From: Flavobacteriales bacterium | GTDB taxonomy: Bacteria > Bacteroidota > Bacteroidia > Flavobacteriales_D > Crocinitomicaceae | Assembly: GCA_947449575.1 (NCBI GenBank) | Contig: CANFRV010000013.1 | Coordinates: forward strand, 1 to 64,000 | DNA: 64,000 nucleotides | Direction of reading: 5' to 3' | Shown here: positions 54,433 to 63,505 of the stretch, one piece after another | How positions within the stretch are numbered: position 1 is the stretch's first letter | Layout of the letters: each line of letters opens with the position of its first letter | The notes under the pieces: generated by a model | The model's input: only the letters and a program-made list of their open reading frames with translations | What the model was told of the DNA's origin: nothing | The model's database searches: none | Translations under genes and position numbers: made by a program

Positions 54433-55953
54433 TCAATGATTAGCATCAATAACTTCAGTTTCTAATGGGAATATTTTCACTGATTTCTCTTGATGCTGAA
54501 GTACATCTAAGAAATCTTCTAATTGAGAAATAGACAGTTTTTTTCCGACCACTTTTTTGTCTTTATCCAACACAAAAACGGTCGGAGTTGATATCACATC
54601 AAAATGCTCCGAGTAATTCAAGGATTCTATAGACGTATATTTAGGAACAAATTGACGATAGTCTTCTGTGGCAGCTTTAAATAATGAGTTAGTAATACCA
54701 ACTGTAATAAACGTCAAATGATTGTCCTTCACGAAATCCTTCCATAGCTTAAAATCTTCCCCTACTGCTTTTGCTACAGAAAATATTTCAACATTTCTAG
54801 CCTTCAATTTTTTCTCATACAATTCTTGCAATTGAGGAGTTGAGGTTTTACAATGCCCGCAGGTTGGTTCCCAAAAATAAAGAACGGTGTAATCTGCTTT
54901 TATATGGTAATAATCAACCCACTTTTGATCTGAAGTATCCCGAAGAGTTACATTTGGTGGCACCATCCCGAACAGTAATTTCTTTCGAATGGTAATCGTT
55001 TCGCACAATTCTTTTAATTTATCTTCTGGCACCCAATAAGCAGGAGACTTTCCTGATTTATTACTAGAACAGTAGTATTTATCTGCCATCATCACAAAAA
55101 CATTTTCCATGCCCATAATCTTACTTTGCTCAAACGATGAAGTAATCCAAGAAACGCAGGTTTGAAAAGCTTTCGATTTTGGGTCTAATTTGTCACACAG
55201 TAAAAATGAATACTTAATTACTGAATCCCAACATTGAACCATCATGGTGTTTCCAAAATAGGTCTCTAAACGAGAATGAAAAGAGGGAATACTAACCATA
55301 CGATCATCACTAAAATCAACATTGTCAAAATAATGATCTCGGTAATAATGGTAGGCAAACAGAGTATCTATTTGCTTTCCATGCACATCTTTAGGAGCTT
55401 CAGGAACCTCAATATCCATGCCTATCTTAATGATTTTAGAAACAAATAGATTTGGATTTTCTACAATGACTTTTTTCTGATAGGCGATAATATCTTTAGA
55501 AATCAATCCGTTTTTTTGCTGGAAAAGCGTATAATTTTCACTGTCTCGTTTTAATTTAGAAAGGGTGTCATTATTAGCAGACAACTCTTCTCTTTTTACA
55601 GCAAGTAAATTCAAGTATTTATAAAAAACCTTATTTTCTTCCGATTTAATTATTTTCATACTTTTCACGAAATCTGGTCCTTCCGCTTCCATTTGAACTT
55701 CCTCCTTATTATAAATAAATTCAAAATATTTCTTCCCTGGAAGAAGTACAACAAGAATGCCATCCGTCTGTTTGGAACCATCAAATTCTACGAATTGGTT
55801 TTTTACATCGGCCGTATCTGCATAATACAAACCTTTACCTTCATATCGCAATAAGAAAACAGTTGTGTCTTTTTGACCACTAATTTTAAACTTTAATTTT
55901 TGCCCAAATGAAAAACAGGATAGCAAAAGGAATACTACTAAAGTAATTTTCAT
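54433..55953 (-). CDS. Periplasmic thioredoxin-fold protein (TlpA-like), paralogue B
   Basis: The 506-residue exported protein has signal peptide 1-17 (CFSFGQ), a beta-rich N-terminal domain (about 18-85), a long helical middle part (DUF5106-like, with AYHYYRDHYFDNVDFSDDR), and a C-terminal TlpA/AhpC-TSA thioredoxin domain (about 335-490) with the redox motif C365-G-H-C368. It is a clear tandem duplicate of the next gene upstream, alignable over the whole length, and the CxxC is at the same residue number. The likely role is a membrane-side thiol-disulfide reductase; substrates are unknown. Confidence 0.82.
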   Translation of the reverse strand: MKITLVVFLLLSCFSFGQKLKFKISGQKDTTVFLLRYEGKGLYYADTADVKNQFVEFDGSKQTDGILVVLLPGKKYFEFIYNKEEVQMEAEGPDFVKSMKIIKSEENKVFYKYLNLLAVKREELSANNDTLSKLKRDSENYTLFQQKNGLISKDIIAYQKKVIVENPNLFVSKIIKIGMDIEVPEAPKDVHGKQIDTLFAYHYYRDHYFDNVDFSDDRMVSIPSFHSRLETYFGNTMMVQCWDSVIKYSFLLCDKLDPKSKAFQTCVSWITSSFEQSKIMGMENVFVMMADKYYCSSNKSGKSPAYWVPEDKLKELCETITIRKKLLFGMVPPNVTLRDTSDQKWVDYYHIKADYTVLYFWEPTCGHCKTSTPQLQELYEKKLKARNVEIFSVAKAVGEDFKLWKDFVKDNHLTFITVGITNSLFKAATEDYRQFVPKYTSIESLNYSEHFDVISTPTVFVLDKDKKVVGKKLSISQLEDFLDVLQHQEKSVKIFPLETEVIDANH

Positions 55954-56024
55954 ATGTCTTTTATAGGTATTTTAAACGTAATATGTAGTACGCCTATCAA
56001 ATTTTATCACTGTTCCTAAACGAA

Positions 56025-57551
56025 TTAATTTCCATGCATTTGCTCATCTTCCTCTGGATCAGGAGGAAACAGTTTCACAGCATTTTTCTGATTTTGAAGT
56101 TTGTCTAATAAATCTTCTAATTGTGAAATTGATAATTGTTTTGCAATGATTTTCTTGTCTTTATCCAACACAAAAACTCGGGGAGTGGAAAAGATATCGA
56201 AGGTAGTTTGATAGTTCAAAGATTCAATATTTGTATACTTTGGAACAAATTGTCTAGCATCTTCCATTGCTGCTTTAAACAAGGATTCAGTTACTCCAAC
56301 ATTGATAAAGGTTAATTTATTTTCAATAATAAATTTCTTCCATTTTCCAAAATCTTCACCAATCGCTTTGCTTATCGCATAGACTTCAATGTTTCTATCT
56401 TTGAATTTCTTTAGATACAACTCCTGTAATTTAGGTGTTGTTTTCTTACAATGACCACATTCTGGATCCCAAAAATACAAAATAGTGTAATCAGATTTTA
56501 GACCATACACATCAATCCATTTAACATCAGATGTATCCCGTAAAGAAATATTTGGCGGTTTAGCTCCCATCACAAGGTTTTTCTGAACGTTCACTTTGTC
56601 ACACAATGCTTTCAATTTTTCTTCAGGCACCCAATGCGCTGGAGATTTCCCTTGGGGGTTTGTTGTGCAGTAATATCGATCCCCCATCATTACAAAAACT
56701 TTATCCATGCCCATGATATTACTTTTCTCATACGTGGATGTAATCCAAGAAACACAATATTCAAAAGTTTTCGTTTTTGGATCAATTCTATCACATAAAA
56801 TAAATGCGTATTTGATAATCGAATCCCAGTGCTGAACCATCATCGTCTTGCCAAAATACGTTTCCAATTTTGTGTGAAACAAAGGCGTATTAACAACTCT
56901 CCCATCGTTTAAATCAATATTATCAAAATAATGATCTCTATAATAATGATACGCAAAAAGAGAATCTATCTGTTTTCCATTCGCATCTTTCGGAGCATCT
57001 GGTATCGTAATCTCCATTCCCATTTTCACCACTTTAGCAACAAATTTAGAGGCGTTTACAGCGATTAAATTTGTTTGATAAGCAAGTACTTCTTTTGAAA
57101 TAGCATCCATTTTTACTGTTAATTCTTTAAAAGCAGGATCCTCTTTTTTCAACTTAGAACGATCATCAGAAATTTTATTTGCTTCCGCTCTTTTTACATT
57201 TAAGAATTTCAAATAATCAATAAAAACTTTATTTTCTTCCGATTTTTTCACCTTCATCGCATTCACAAAATCGGGACCTGTCGTTTCTAATTGTACGTCC
57301 TCATTGTTATAAATGAATTCAAAATATTTCTGTTGAGGAAGTAAAAGCGCAAAAATACCAGGATTCTGACGTGCTGCATCAAATTCAACTAATCCTCCTT
57401 TTATTTCAGCAGTATCCGCATAAAACAACCCTTTACCATAATATTTCACTAAAAAAACAGTAGTATCTTTTTGACCAATTACTTTAAATTTCATTTTTTG
57501 ACCGTAAGAAAAGGTCGATAACAAAAGTGTCAGTAAGAATAAAATTTTCAT
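56025..57551 (-). CDS. Periplasmic thioredoxin-fold protein (TlpA-like), paralogue A
   Basis: The 508-residue exported protein has the same layout as the following gene: signal peptide (MKILFLLTLLLSTFSYGQ), N-terminal KFKVIGQKDTTVFLVKYYGKG domain, helical middle with AYHYYRDHYFDNIDLNDGR, and thioredoxin domain with C365-G-H-C368 in WDPECGHCKKT. ATG 57551 is chosen because it begins the signal peptide; an upstream frame to 57587 would bury it. It lies 92 bases after the FtsX-type permease gene, in one direction with it. Confidence 0.83.
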   Translation of the reverse strand: MKILFLLTLLLSTFSYGQKMKFKVIGQKDTTVFLVKYYGKGLFYADTAEIKGGLVEFDAARQNPGIFALLLPQQKYFEFIYNNEDVQLETTGPDFVNAMKVKKSEENKVFIDYLKFLNVKRAEANKISDDRSKLKKEDPAFKELTVKMDAISKEVLAYQTNLIAVNASKFVAKVVKMGMEITIPDAPKDANGKQIDSLFAYHYYRDHYFDNIDLNDGRVVNTPLFHTKLETYFGKTMMVQHWDSIIKYAFILCDRIDPKTKTFEYCVSWITSTYEKSNIMGMDKVFVMMGDRYYCTTNPQGKSPAHWVPEEKLKALCDKVNVQKNLVMGAKPPNISLRDTSDVKWIDVYGLKSDYTILYFWDPECGHCKKTTPKLQELYLKKFKDRNIEVYAISKAIGEDFGKWKKFIIENKLTFINVGVTESLFKAAMEDARQFVPKYTNIESLNYQTTFDIFSTPRVFVLDKDKKIIAKQLSISQLEDLLDKLQNQKNAVKLFPPDPEEDEQMHGN

Positions 57552-57643
57552 ATTTAATTTGAATTTGTAATTTATAATTGTCCTCATTCAACATAGACGT
57601 ATCAAAAATAAGAAAGAAATAGATTTTAACATTTATTTAACTA

Positions 57644-58819
57644 TTAAAATTGTTTAAAAATTTCCCTTTTTGCCGTATTGAAACTTGCTAGTGAGAAAAG
57701 GATATAAGCAATTAGTAATGAAATTAAACTGATGTACGTTAATTTTGTGTCAATATAGAGTCCTCCCGATGCAAACATTTCGTCTAAAAAATATTTAAAG
57801 ATAAAAAACACAACCAACGCTAACACGGATACAATTCCAAATATTTTCACGAAATAAACAAAAAACCTCCTAATAATAACTTTTGGACTGTACCCTATTC
57901 TCAAAAGTGTGCGCACTTCATATGCGTTTTTAGACATTAATAATTGCATGTATTGAAGAAGTACCAACCCTGAAGCTAAAACTGTGATAATCGAAATTCC
58001 TAAGACGACAACGAACAACGTTCCCACCACACTTTTTAATCTTCCAACGATCATTTGTGCATTTTTAGATTCCAATCCACGTTTATTTAAAAGATCTTCA
58101 ACTAATCCAAATTCACTTTCTTTCCCGGAAATTATAATTTGTGTAATTTTTTGATCTGTTCCATCCGAATATTTATCATTTCCAAATTTCATAAAAGATG
58201 CTGGAACTAATAAAGAACTGACTTCATTGGTAAAACCAATAATACGAGCATTCACCCGTTCCATACCTGTACCGTTCCAAATCTTAAATTTAAACTTCAC
58301 TTGCTTCGCCAAATCATCTGAAATTTGAGGAATTCCGCTTGCGCTCATAAACGTATTGAGCATCACTAGAAACTCTCGAGGCATAATCATAGGTACAAAT
58401 TCATCCCCTTCACTCCAATGCCATTGGTCCGTTTTTACATCTAAAAATCGTTGATCAACAGTTTGAATAAAAACATCTGTTCTAAAATAAGGAACCAAAG
58501 GATCTGAAGTCTCAAAAGAAACATCAAAATTATTGCTAATTACTGGTTGCACCTCAACAATAAATGGTTCTTTTTTTATTTTCACCAATTCTTGTGCAGA
58601 AAAATCAGTTTTTGATAAATTCAAACTATTGGCATTCGTTACTTTCTTTTGCACAATAATTGTGTTAGGGCCAAAAACATCCGTACCCTTGCCGAATTCA
58701 TTCACTTTAATAATATAATGAATGGAAGTTATTAGAAAAGTAATTCCCATGAATGCCCCAATCACAGCAATTATCAATTGTTTTTTATCCTGATTCTTAA
58801 ATAAAAGTTTATCTAACAT
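57644..58819 (-). CDS. FtsX/MacB-type ABC transporter permease
   Basis: The 391-residue inner-membrane protein has one N-terminal helix (about 15-36), a large periplasmic domain (about 37-270), and three C-terminal helices (about 275-300, 325-350, 360-385), the FtsX/LolE/MacB topology. These type VII ABC systems are mechanotransmitters that move lipoproteins or toxins or activate periplasmic enzymes rather than translocating through the membrane. It follows the ATPase gene by three bases. No separate adaptor is adjacent. Confidence 0.83.
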   Translation of the reverse strand: MLDKLLFKNQDKKQLIIAVIGAFMGITFLITSIHYIIKVNEFGKGTDVFGPNTIIVQKKVTNANSLNLSKTDFSAQELVKIKKEPFIVEVQPVISNNFDVSFETSDPLVPYFRTDVFIQTVDQRFLDVKTDQWHWSEGDEFVPMIMPREFLVMLNTFMSASGIPQISDDLAKQVKFKFKIWNGTGMERVNARIIGFTNEVSSLLVPASFMKFGNDKYSDGTDQKITQIIISGKESEFGLVEDLLNKRGLESKNAQMIVGRLKSVVGTLFVVVLGISIITVLASGLVLLQYMQLLMSKNAYEVRTLLRIGYSPKVIIRRFFVYFVKIFGIVSVLALVVFFIFKYFLDEMFASGGLYIDTKLTYISLISLLIAYILFSLASFNTAKREIFKQF

Positions 58820-58822
58820 GGC

Positions 58823-59464
58823 TCAAAGTTTAAGTTCTTGATCATACTGATATCCGTGATTATCTCCTAGCGTTGTCAAAACAAAACCTGCATTCAATTC
58901 TTTGCATCGAGAATCAATCATTTCAATACATCTTTTTGCATTGTCAATATCCAAATGAGAAAATGGTTCATCCATGATCAGCCATTCGAACGGTTGAAGA
59001 AGTCCTCTCACAATTGCCACTCGTTGCTGCTGCCCCATTGAAAGTAATCCACATTTTTGATTCCATTTATCCTCAATTTCCAGTTTTTCGAGCATTTGCA
59101 GCATTTCCTTCTCTGAATAAAGATTGGTTAGATCATTTTTAAGAATTAAATTTTCAGCCACAGATAAACTAGGAAACAATTGAAGATCTTGGTAAATAAC
59201 TGAAATTTTATCCTGACGAATCTTTGTCCAATCGAACGGAGAGAATTCTTTTATATCTTGGCCATTAAAAGTGATAAGGCCTTCATAATCTGCGCGCAAA
59301 CCAATCACAAGCATTGTAAAAGTAGACTTTCCTTTCCCGCTTGATGCATTCAGCAGAATATGCTTACCTGCTTTTAATTCTGTGTATTTTCCCCAAATAG
59401 AATCTACTCCATGTTGAATAGAAGCAAGAGGAACTGGCATAACATTCTTGAGAATTATTTCCAT
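58823..59464 (-). CDS. ABC transporter ATP-binding protein
   Basis: The 213-residue nucleotide-binding domain pairs with the adjacent permease. Walker A is ASSGKGKST (40-48), the Q-loop is VIYQDLQLFP (89-98), the signature LSMGQQQRVA (141-150), and Walker B LIMDEPFSHLD (162-172) with D165-E166. The switch histidine expected after the D-loop (usually THD) is not evident: the segment reads VLTTLGDNHG. ATG 59464 begins the domain; a TTG at 59494 would add ten residues. A -7 box lies 40 bases upstream. Confidence 0.87.
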   Translation of the reverse strand: MEIILKNVMPVPLASIQHGVDSIWGKYTELKAGKHILLNASSGKGKSTFTMLVIGLRADYEGLITFNGQDIKEFSPFDWTKIRQDKISVIYQDLQLFPSLSVAENLILKNDLTNLYSEKEMLQMLEKLEIEDKWNQKCGLLSMGQQQRVAIVRGLLQPFEWLIMDEPFSHLDIDNAKRCIEMIDSRCKELNAGFVLTTLGDNHGYQYDQELKL

Positions 59465-59503
59465 TTTATATTTGTTTGAGACTCGAATTTTCAAGAATCA
59501 TTC

Positions 59504-59511
59504 CAAAAATA
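59504..59511 (-). promoter_or_regulatory. -7 promoter box of the ABC operon
   Basis: The minus strand reads TATTTTTG, 40 bases before the ATPase ATG, between miaA and the ABC genes. Confidence 0.4.
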
Positions 59512-59577
59512 GAATAAAGCTTTAAACTATCTGAAAAACAATCCAGATAAAATAATAATATTTTGATTAGCAACACA

Positions 59578-60501
59578 TTATCTTACTGACAAAAGTATGT
59601 CATTTACCATCTCAATTGTAGAACGATCTGAAAGCCACACAGCTTCTGGATGCCTTCGAAACCACGTTAATTGTCTCTTTGCATATCTTCGTGTATTCTG
59701 TTTTATTAATTCAATAGCTTCTACAAGTGGAATATTCCCTTCCAAATAGGTAAACAACTCAGAATATCCAACTGTTTTCAAAGTCGAAAGATGTTTTAGC
59801 GCTACTAAGGATCTCACCTCATCTACTAAACCATTTTCAATCATTTGGTCGACCCTTCGATTTATTCGCTCGTATAATACTTCTCTTGGCAAATCTATTA
59901 CATACCGTTTGACATCAAAGAACGATTCTTTCTTGGTGTTTTTTCTCAATTTTGAGAATGGTTCACCTGTTAATCGAATCGCCTCTATCGCTCTGATTAT
60001 GCGCATAGGGTTCTCCTTGTCAACTTCATTATAAAAATCAAGATCTTTCTCTTTGAGTTCGGCCAGAAGATCTTCCAATCCTTTCGTTTTCCATTGAATT
60101 GTTAATTCTGATTTTAACTCATCATTTTTAGGAATCTCATCCAAACCAATGCAAACAGCGTCGATAAACATTCCTGAACCTCCTACCATAATAATTTTAT
60201 CATGGTTCTTAAATTCAATTTCTAACACATTTTGTACTTCCTTTGCGTAAGCTGCAGAGGTAATTTCATCATGAAGGAAATGTGAATCGATAAAATAATG
60301 AAAAACTCCATCTTGCTCTTCTAAACTAGGTTTAGCCGTTCCAATGGTAAGTTCTTTATAAAACTGCCTAGAATCCGCGGAAACAATAATGGTTTTCCAT
60401 CTTTTCGCTAATTCGATAGCTAAAGCAGTTTTTCCGCTAGCTGTTGGGCCTTCGATTACAATCAGCTGTTTCTTTGCTTCTATATGAATTGGAACTCGCA
60501 A
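59578..60501 (-). CDS. miaA: tRNA dimethylallyltransferase
   Basis: The enzyme transfers a dimethylallyl group to A37 of tRNAs reading U-starting codons. The roughly 307-residue protein has P-loop GPTASGKT, SADSRQFYKELTIGTAKP, HYFIDSH, VGGSGMFIDAV and the C-terminal NTRRYAKRQLTWFRRH. The start is uncertain: no ATG is near. I take the TTG at 60501 just after the upstream stop; a GTG at 60546 would overlap the lytic transglycosylase gene by 28 bases. Confidence 0.92.
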   Translation of the reverse strand: MRVPIHIEAKKQLIVIEGPTASGKTALAIELAKRWKTIIVSADSRQFYKELTIGTAKPSLEEQDGVFHYFIDSHFLHDEITSAAYAKEVQNVLEIEFKNHDKIIMVGGSGMFIDAVCIGLDEIPKNDELKSELTIQWKTKGLEDLLAELKEKDLDFYNEVDKENPMRIIRAIEAIRLTGEPFSKLRKNTKKESFFDVKRYVIDLPREVLYERINRRVDQMIENGLVDEVRSLVALKHLSTLKTVGYSELFTYLEGNIPLVEAIELIKQNTRRYAKRQLTWFRRHPEAVWLSDRSTIEMVNDILLSVR

Positions 60502-60518
60502 GACTAAATATATATTAA

Positions 60519-62003
60519 TTATTCTTCCGGATACATCGAAGACCACAACTCAAATCGACTCATAATTTCTCGAACGTAACGGTGAGTTACCGTTCCCTTT
60601 GCCGAACCGCTTTCCACAACTTCATCTCGATAATATTCTTTTTTTGATAAATTGAGCATCATCACTTCCACATTATCATCCCAAATATTTTTATTTAATC
60701 CATGTTTCTCTGCCAAACGTCTTGCATCGGCCACATGACCTCTACCAGAATTGTAGGTAGCGATTGTAAATTTCTGACGCTGAACTTTATCTGGAATGAC
60801 AGACCAAGAAATATAATCATCACTCAATTTTCGCATCCCTCCCATTATTTGCACTTTCGGTGTTGAATTTGGAAAGACGCCATAGGAGGGACCTGTTCCT
60901 GGCATAAATTGCATCATACTATAAGCGCCTCCAAAAGAAACAACGTTTGGATTAAAATTAGATTCTTGATAAGACAAAGAAGCTAGCAATCTCCAATCCC
61001 ATCCATATTTTTTTGCAGCAGCTTTAAAATAGTCATCATAAATCGACAATTCTCCTTTTTTTATACTTTTACTTTCAGTTTTTACTCCACTTGTAACTTG
61101 GGCTAAATCGTAATATTTATGTTTTATATATTTAAAAGTCGTTTTTCTCATGAAACTATCAAGCCATTTGTCCAATCGATTTTTTAATAGTGGACTTGCT
61201 TTTCTCAATCCGAAAGCTATTTTTTGTTTTACAGATAGATTTAAATCTATATCAATATTGTCAAAAAACTTCAAGTTAATACCTGCTAAATTAGCATCAG
61301 CTACGGTATAATCGATCATTCCTTCCGAAACCATTTCAATCAATTCTTCAGTTCCAATTTGGCCATTTTCTTCCTTAATAAATACGGTATCACCAAGCTC
61401 CTCTTGCAAATTTATTAGTCTTTGATAATAATTTGAATTTCTCCATACATGTATTTTTTTATGGCTAAGTTGAGAAGGATCAACTAACATTTTCTCCTTT
61501 AATTGTTCAACTTTCATTGTTTCCCAATTTTTAGGTTTTCTCTGAATCAAAACCTGACTAGTTCTCATAATCGGCAAAGAAAACTCAATTGCTTTACAGC
61601 GCTCTTTAGTTACTGCATAATTACAGGCAATAATATCTGCTTCTCCTGCATTTAATTTATCGGTAATTTCATCTAAATCATCAATTATTTTAACCTCTAA
61701 TTCAACTCCTATTTCGTTCGCAAATTCTTTTAAAATTTCATATTCAAATCCCATTTTTTTTCCTTTATAAATAAAAAATGAGGCGGAGCTATTTTCTGCG
61801 AGAATAGTTAATTTCCCTTTTTTCAAAATATCAGGCAAATCAAAACTAACTGAACTACTTTCAATTGGGCTAGTCGATTTGCTTTTCTTAACGAAAAAAT
61901 TAAAATATAATACCGAACTCAGCAGCAAAAAAACTACAACAAAAATTGTCATGATTCTATTCTTTACAAAAATGGAATCTACTAATTTATATAATCTGCG
62001 CAT
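60519..62003 (-). CDS. mltF: MltF-like membrane-bound lytic transglycosylase
   Basis: This peptidoglycan-cleaving enzyme has a regulatory solute-binding domain. The 494 residues contain an N-terminal membrane helix (about 17-35), a family 3 solute-binding domain (about 55-290, GKLTILAENSSASFFIYKGKKMGFEYE), and an SLT domain (about 325-475) with the catalytic Glu in SYQESNFNPNV and the motifs GAYSMMQFMPGTG and ATYNSGRGHV. Orientation predicts a periplasmic active site. miaA follows 17 bases downstream. Confidence 0.9.
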   Translation of the reverse strand: MRRLYKLVDSIFVKNRIMTIFVVVFLLLSSVLYFNFFVKKSKSTSPIESSSVSFDLPDILKKGKLTILAENSSASFFIYKGKKMGFEYEILKEFANEIGVELEVKIIDDLDEITDKLNAGEADIIACNYAVTKERCKAIEFSLPIMRTSQVLIQRKPKNWETMKVEQLKEKMLVDPSQLSHKKIHVWRNSNYYQRLINLQEELGDTVFIKEENGQIGTEELIEMVSEGMIDYTVADANLAGINLKFFDNIDIDLNLSVKQKIAFGLRKASPLLKNRLDKWLDSFMRKTTFKYIKHKYYDLAQVTSGVKTESKSIKKGELSIYDDYFKAAAKKYGWDWRLLASLSYQESNFNPNVVSFGGAYSMMQFMPGTGPSYGVFPNSTPKVQIMGGMRKLSDDYISWSVIPDKVQRQKFTIATYNSGRGHVADARRLAEKHGLNKNIWDDNVEVMMLNLSKKEYYRDEVVESGSAKGTVTHRYVREIMSRFELWSSMYPEE

Positions 62004-62151
62004 TCAGTATTCTTTGAAATATTAGGTTATTTACCCGTAACTAAATTTGTTACGGCTAGAACTAAATAAAGTTTCACAATTTTAAATCTTTCAAGCTTTA
62101 ACCTACATTTATTTCTAAAAAAAATATGTATTTTTACTCTAAAAAAGTGAC

Positions 62152-62883
62152 ATGAAAATACTTCTTTTTATTAGTTTTTTAGTTATTTCAAAAATAACTG
62201 TATCACAATTATGGTTTGACTTAGGTGTAAAAGGCGGAATAGGGACTGGATTTTTAATTAATAAAACTATTTCAAAAGATGCTAGACTTAGTTCAACTCC
62301 AGGGTTAAATAATTTTATGGGCGGAAAAATTGGAATTAATTTTGGGAAGCACCATTCTGTAACCATTGACGGGGCATTTGCAAATAACCAATATGCCTTT
62401 TTACAAACAGGATTTTTACAATCAAAAGAAGTATATCGATATTCTATTAACTATTCAGCGATTACAATTGCTCCACTATACAGAAAAACAAGTGATGCTC
62501 AGTACTTAGAAATTGGTCCGGAATTTTCATTTTACAAGAAGGGAGAAGTGATTGATCAAGTAAATCCAACTTCTTTAGGACCGATTGAAGCAAATAATGT
62601 TATTAATAAAAACTTAACAGGCCTAGTTTTTGGATTTGGTGGATATATCATTGGAAATGAAACAATCGCTTTATCAATGGGTTTAAGAGCTCATTACACC
62701 TTTAGTAACCTAACTTCTCCTTCCTATGCATCAACTAATTATCCATTGGTGAATTACGGAGACATAACAACCTCGTCTAAGACAAATACAATAGCGGTGC
62801 AAGTATTATTTGAATTGAATTATTCACTAGGACAAATTGCACATGCATCCTGTGGGAAAAGAACTGCTTTTATATTTTTCTAA
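62152..62883 (+). CDS. Outer-membrane beta-barrel protein
   Basis: The 243-residue protein has a signal peptide (about 1-19, KITVSQ) and amphipathic strands starting LWFDLGVKGGIGTGF, then KIGINFGKHHSVTIDGAFA, YLEIGPEFSFYKKGE and TIAVQVLFELNYSLG. It ends in two Phe residues, as expected for barrel insertion. It resembles the PorT/OmpW-like small barrels. Its 3' end overlaps the convergent downstream gene by 14 bases. The function is unknown. Confidence 0.75.
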   Translation: MKILLFISFLVISKITVSQLWFDLGVKGGIGTGFLINKTISKDARLSSTPGLNNFMGGKIGINFGKHHSVTIDGAFANNQYAFLQTGFLQSKEVYRYSINYSAITIAPLYRKTSDAQYLEIGPEFSFYKKGEVIDQVNPTSLGPIEANNVINKNLTGLVFGFGGYIIGNETIALSMGLRAHYTFSNLTSPSYASTNYPLVNYGDITTSSKTNTIAVQVLFELNYSLGQIAHASCGKRTAFIFF

Positions 62884-63442
62884 AAAACAATTGAGCATCT
62901 TTCATGTACTCATAAAAAGCCATTTCAATTTCTTTTTGATATTTTTCAAAAACGGCAACACCTTCTTTTAATTTATTATCAAAGGATATTCGATTTGAAA
63001 CAGAAACACATGATTTTTCTAATCCATACAAAGATTGATAATGAAAAAGCCAATTTTTCTCTTTCATTTTGGCTAACATTAATTGAAAATCAGCCGTATA
63101 AAATTCAATTGAAGGATCAATAGAATTATAAAAGTTTTCTAAAAATTTTTCAAGCCTTTGGGAATGAAAAAGATTCCAATTTTTAGCCAATAAATGATCA
63201 AAATAAAGATCCACGGCAATAGAAGCGACTTTAGGCAAAGGTTCGTACAAAATGTGAAGCAACTTGCTGACCGAAGGATGGTGATCAATGTAATGATCAA
63301 TTTTTCTGTGTAAAGTGATCCCTTCTTGAATTTTTAATGAATATCTGCTTAGATCTTTACCCTTTACAAAATCACCAAATAAGTTGGCTTGCATTAGCGC
63401 TAAATCATCATGTGAAAAATAGAGATGTCCTAGAAAATTCAT
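62870..63442 (-). CDS. acpH: Acyl-carrier-protein phosphodiesterase-like protein
   Basis: The 190-residue HD-like hydrolase is of the AcpH/DUF479 family, which removes phosphopantetheine from acyl carrier protein. It shows MNFLGHLYFS, LFGDFVKGKDLSRYS, GITLHRKIDHYIDHHPSV (His/Asp metal site, about 41-58) and SIAVDLYFDHLLAKNW. The length is typical. It converges on the barrel gene with a 14-base overlap. Confidence 0.88.
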   Translation of the reverse strand: MNFLGHLYFSHDDLALMQANLFGDFVKGKDLSRYSLKIQEGITLHRKIDHYIDHHPSVSKLLHILYEPLPKVASIAVDLYFDHLLAKNWNLFHSQRLEKFLENFYNSIDPSIEFYTADFQLMLAKMKEKNWLFHYQSLYGLEKSCVSVSNRISFDNKLKEGVAVFEKYQKEIEMAFYEYMKDAQLFFRKI

Positions 63443-63505
63443 ATTTGTATCCTTTTTTAGAGTTGTTCAGCCCTTTTACGATATCGGGTTGAGTTTGAAA
63501 AACCA

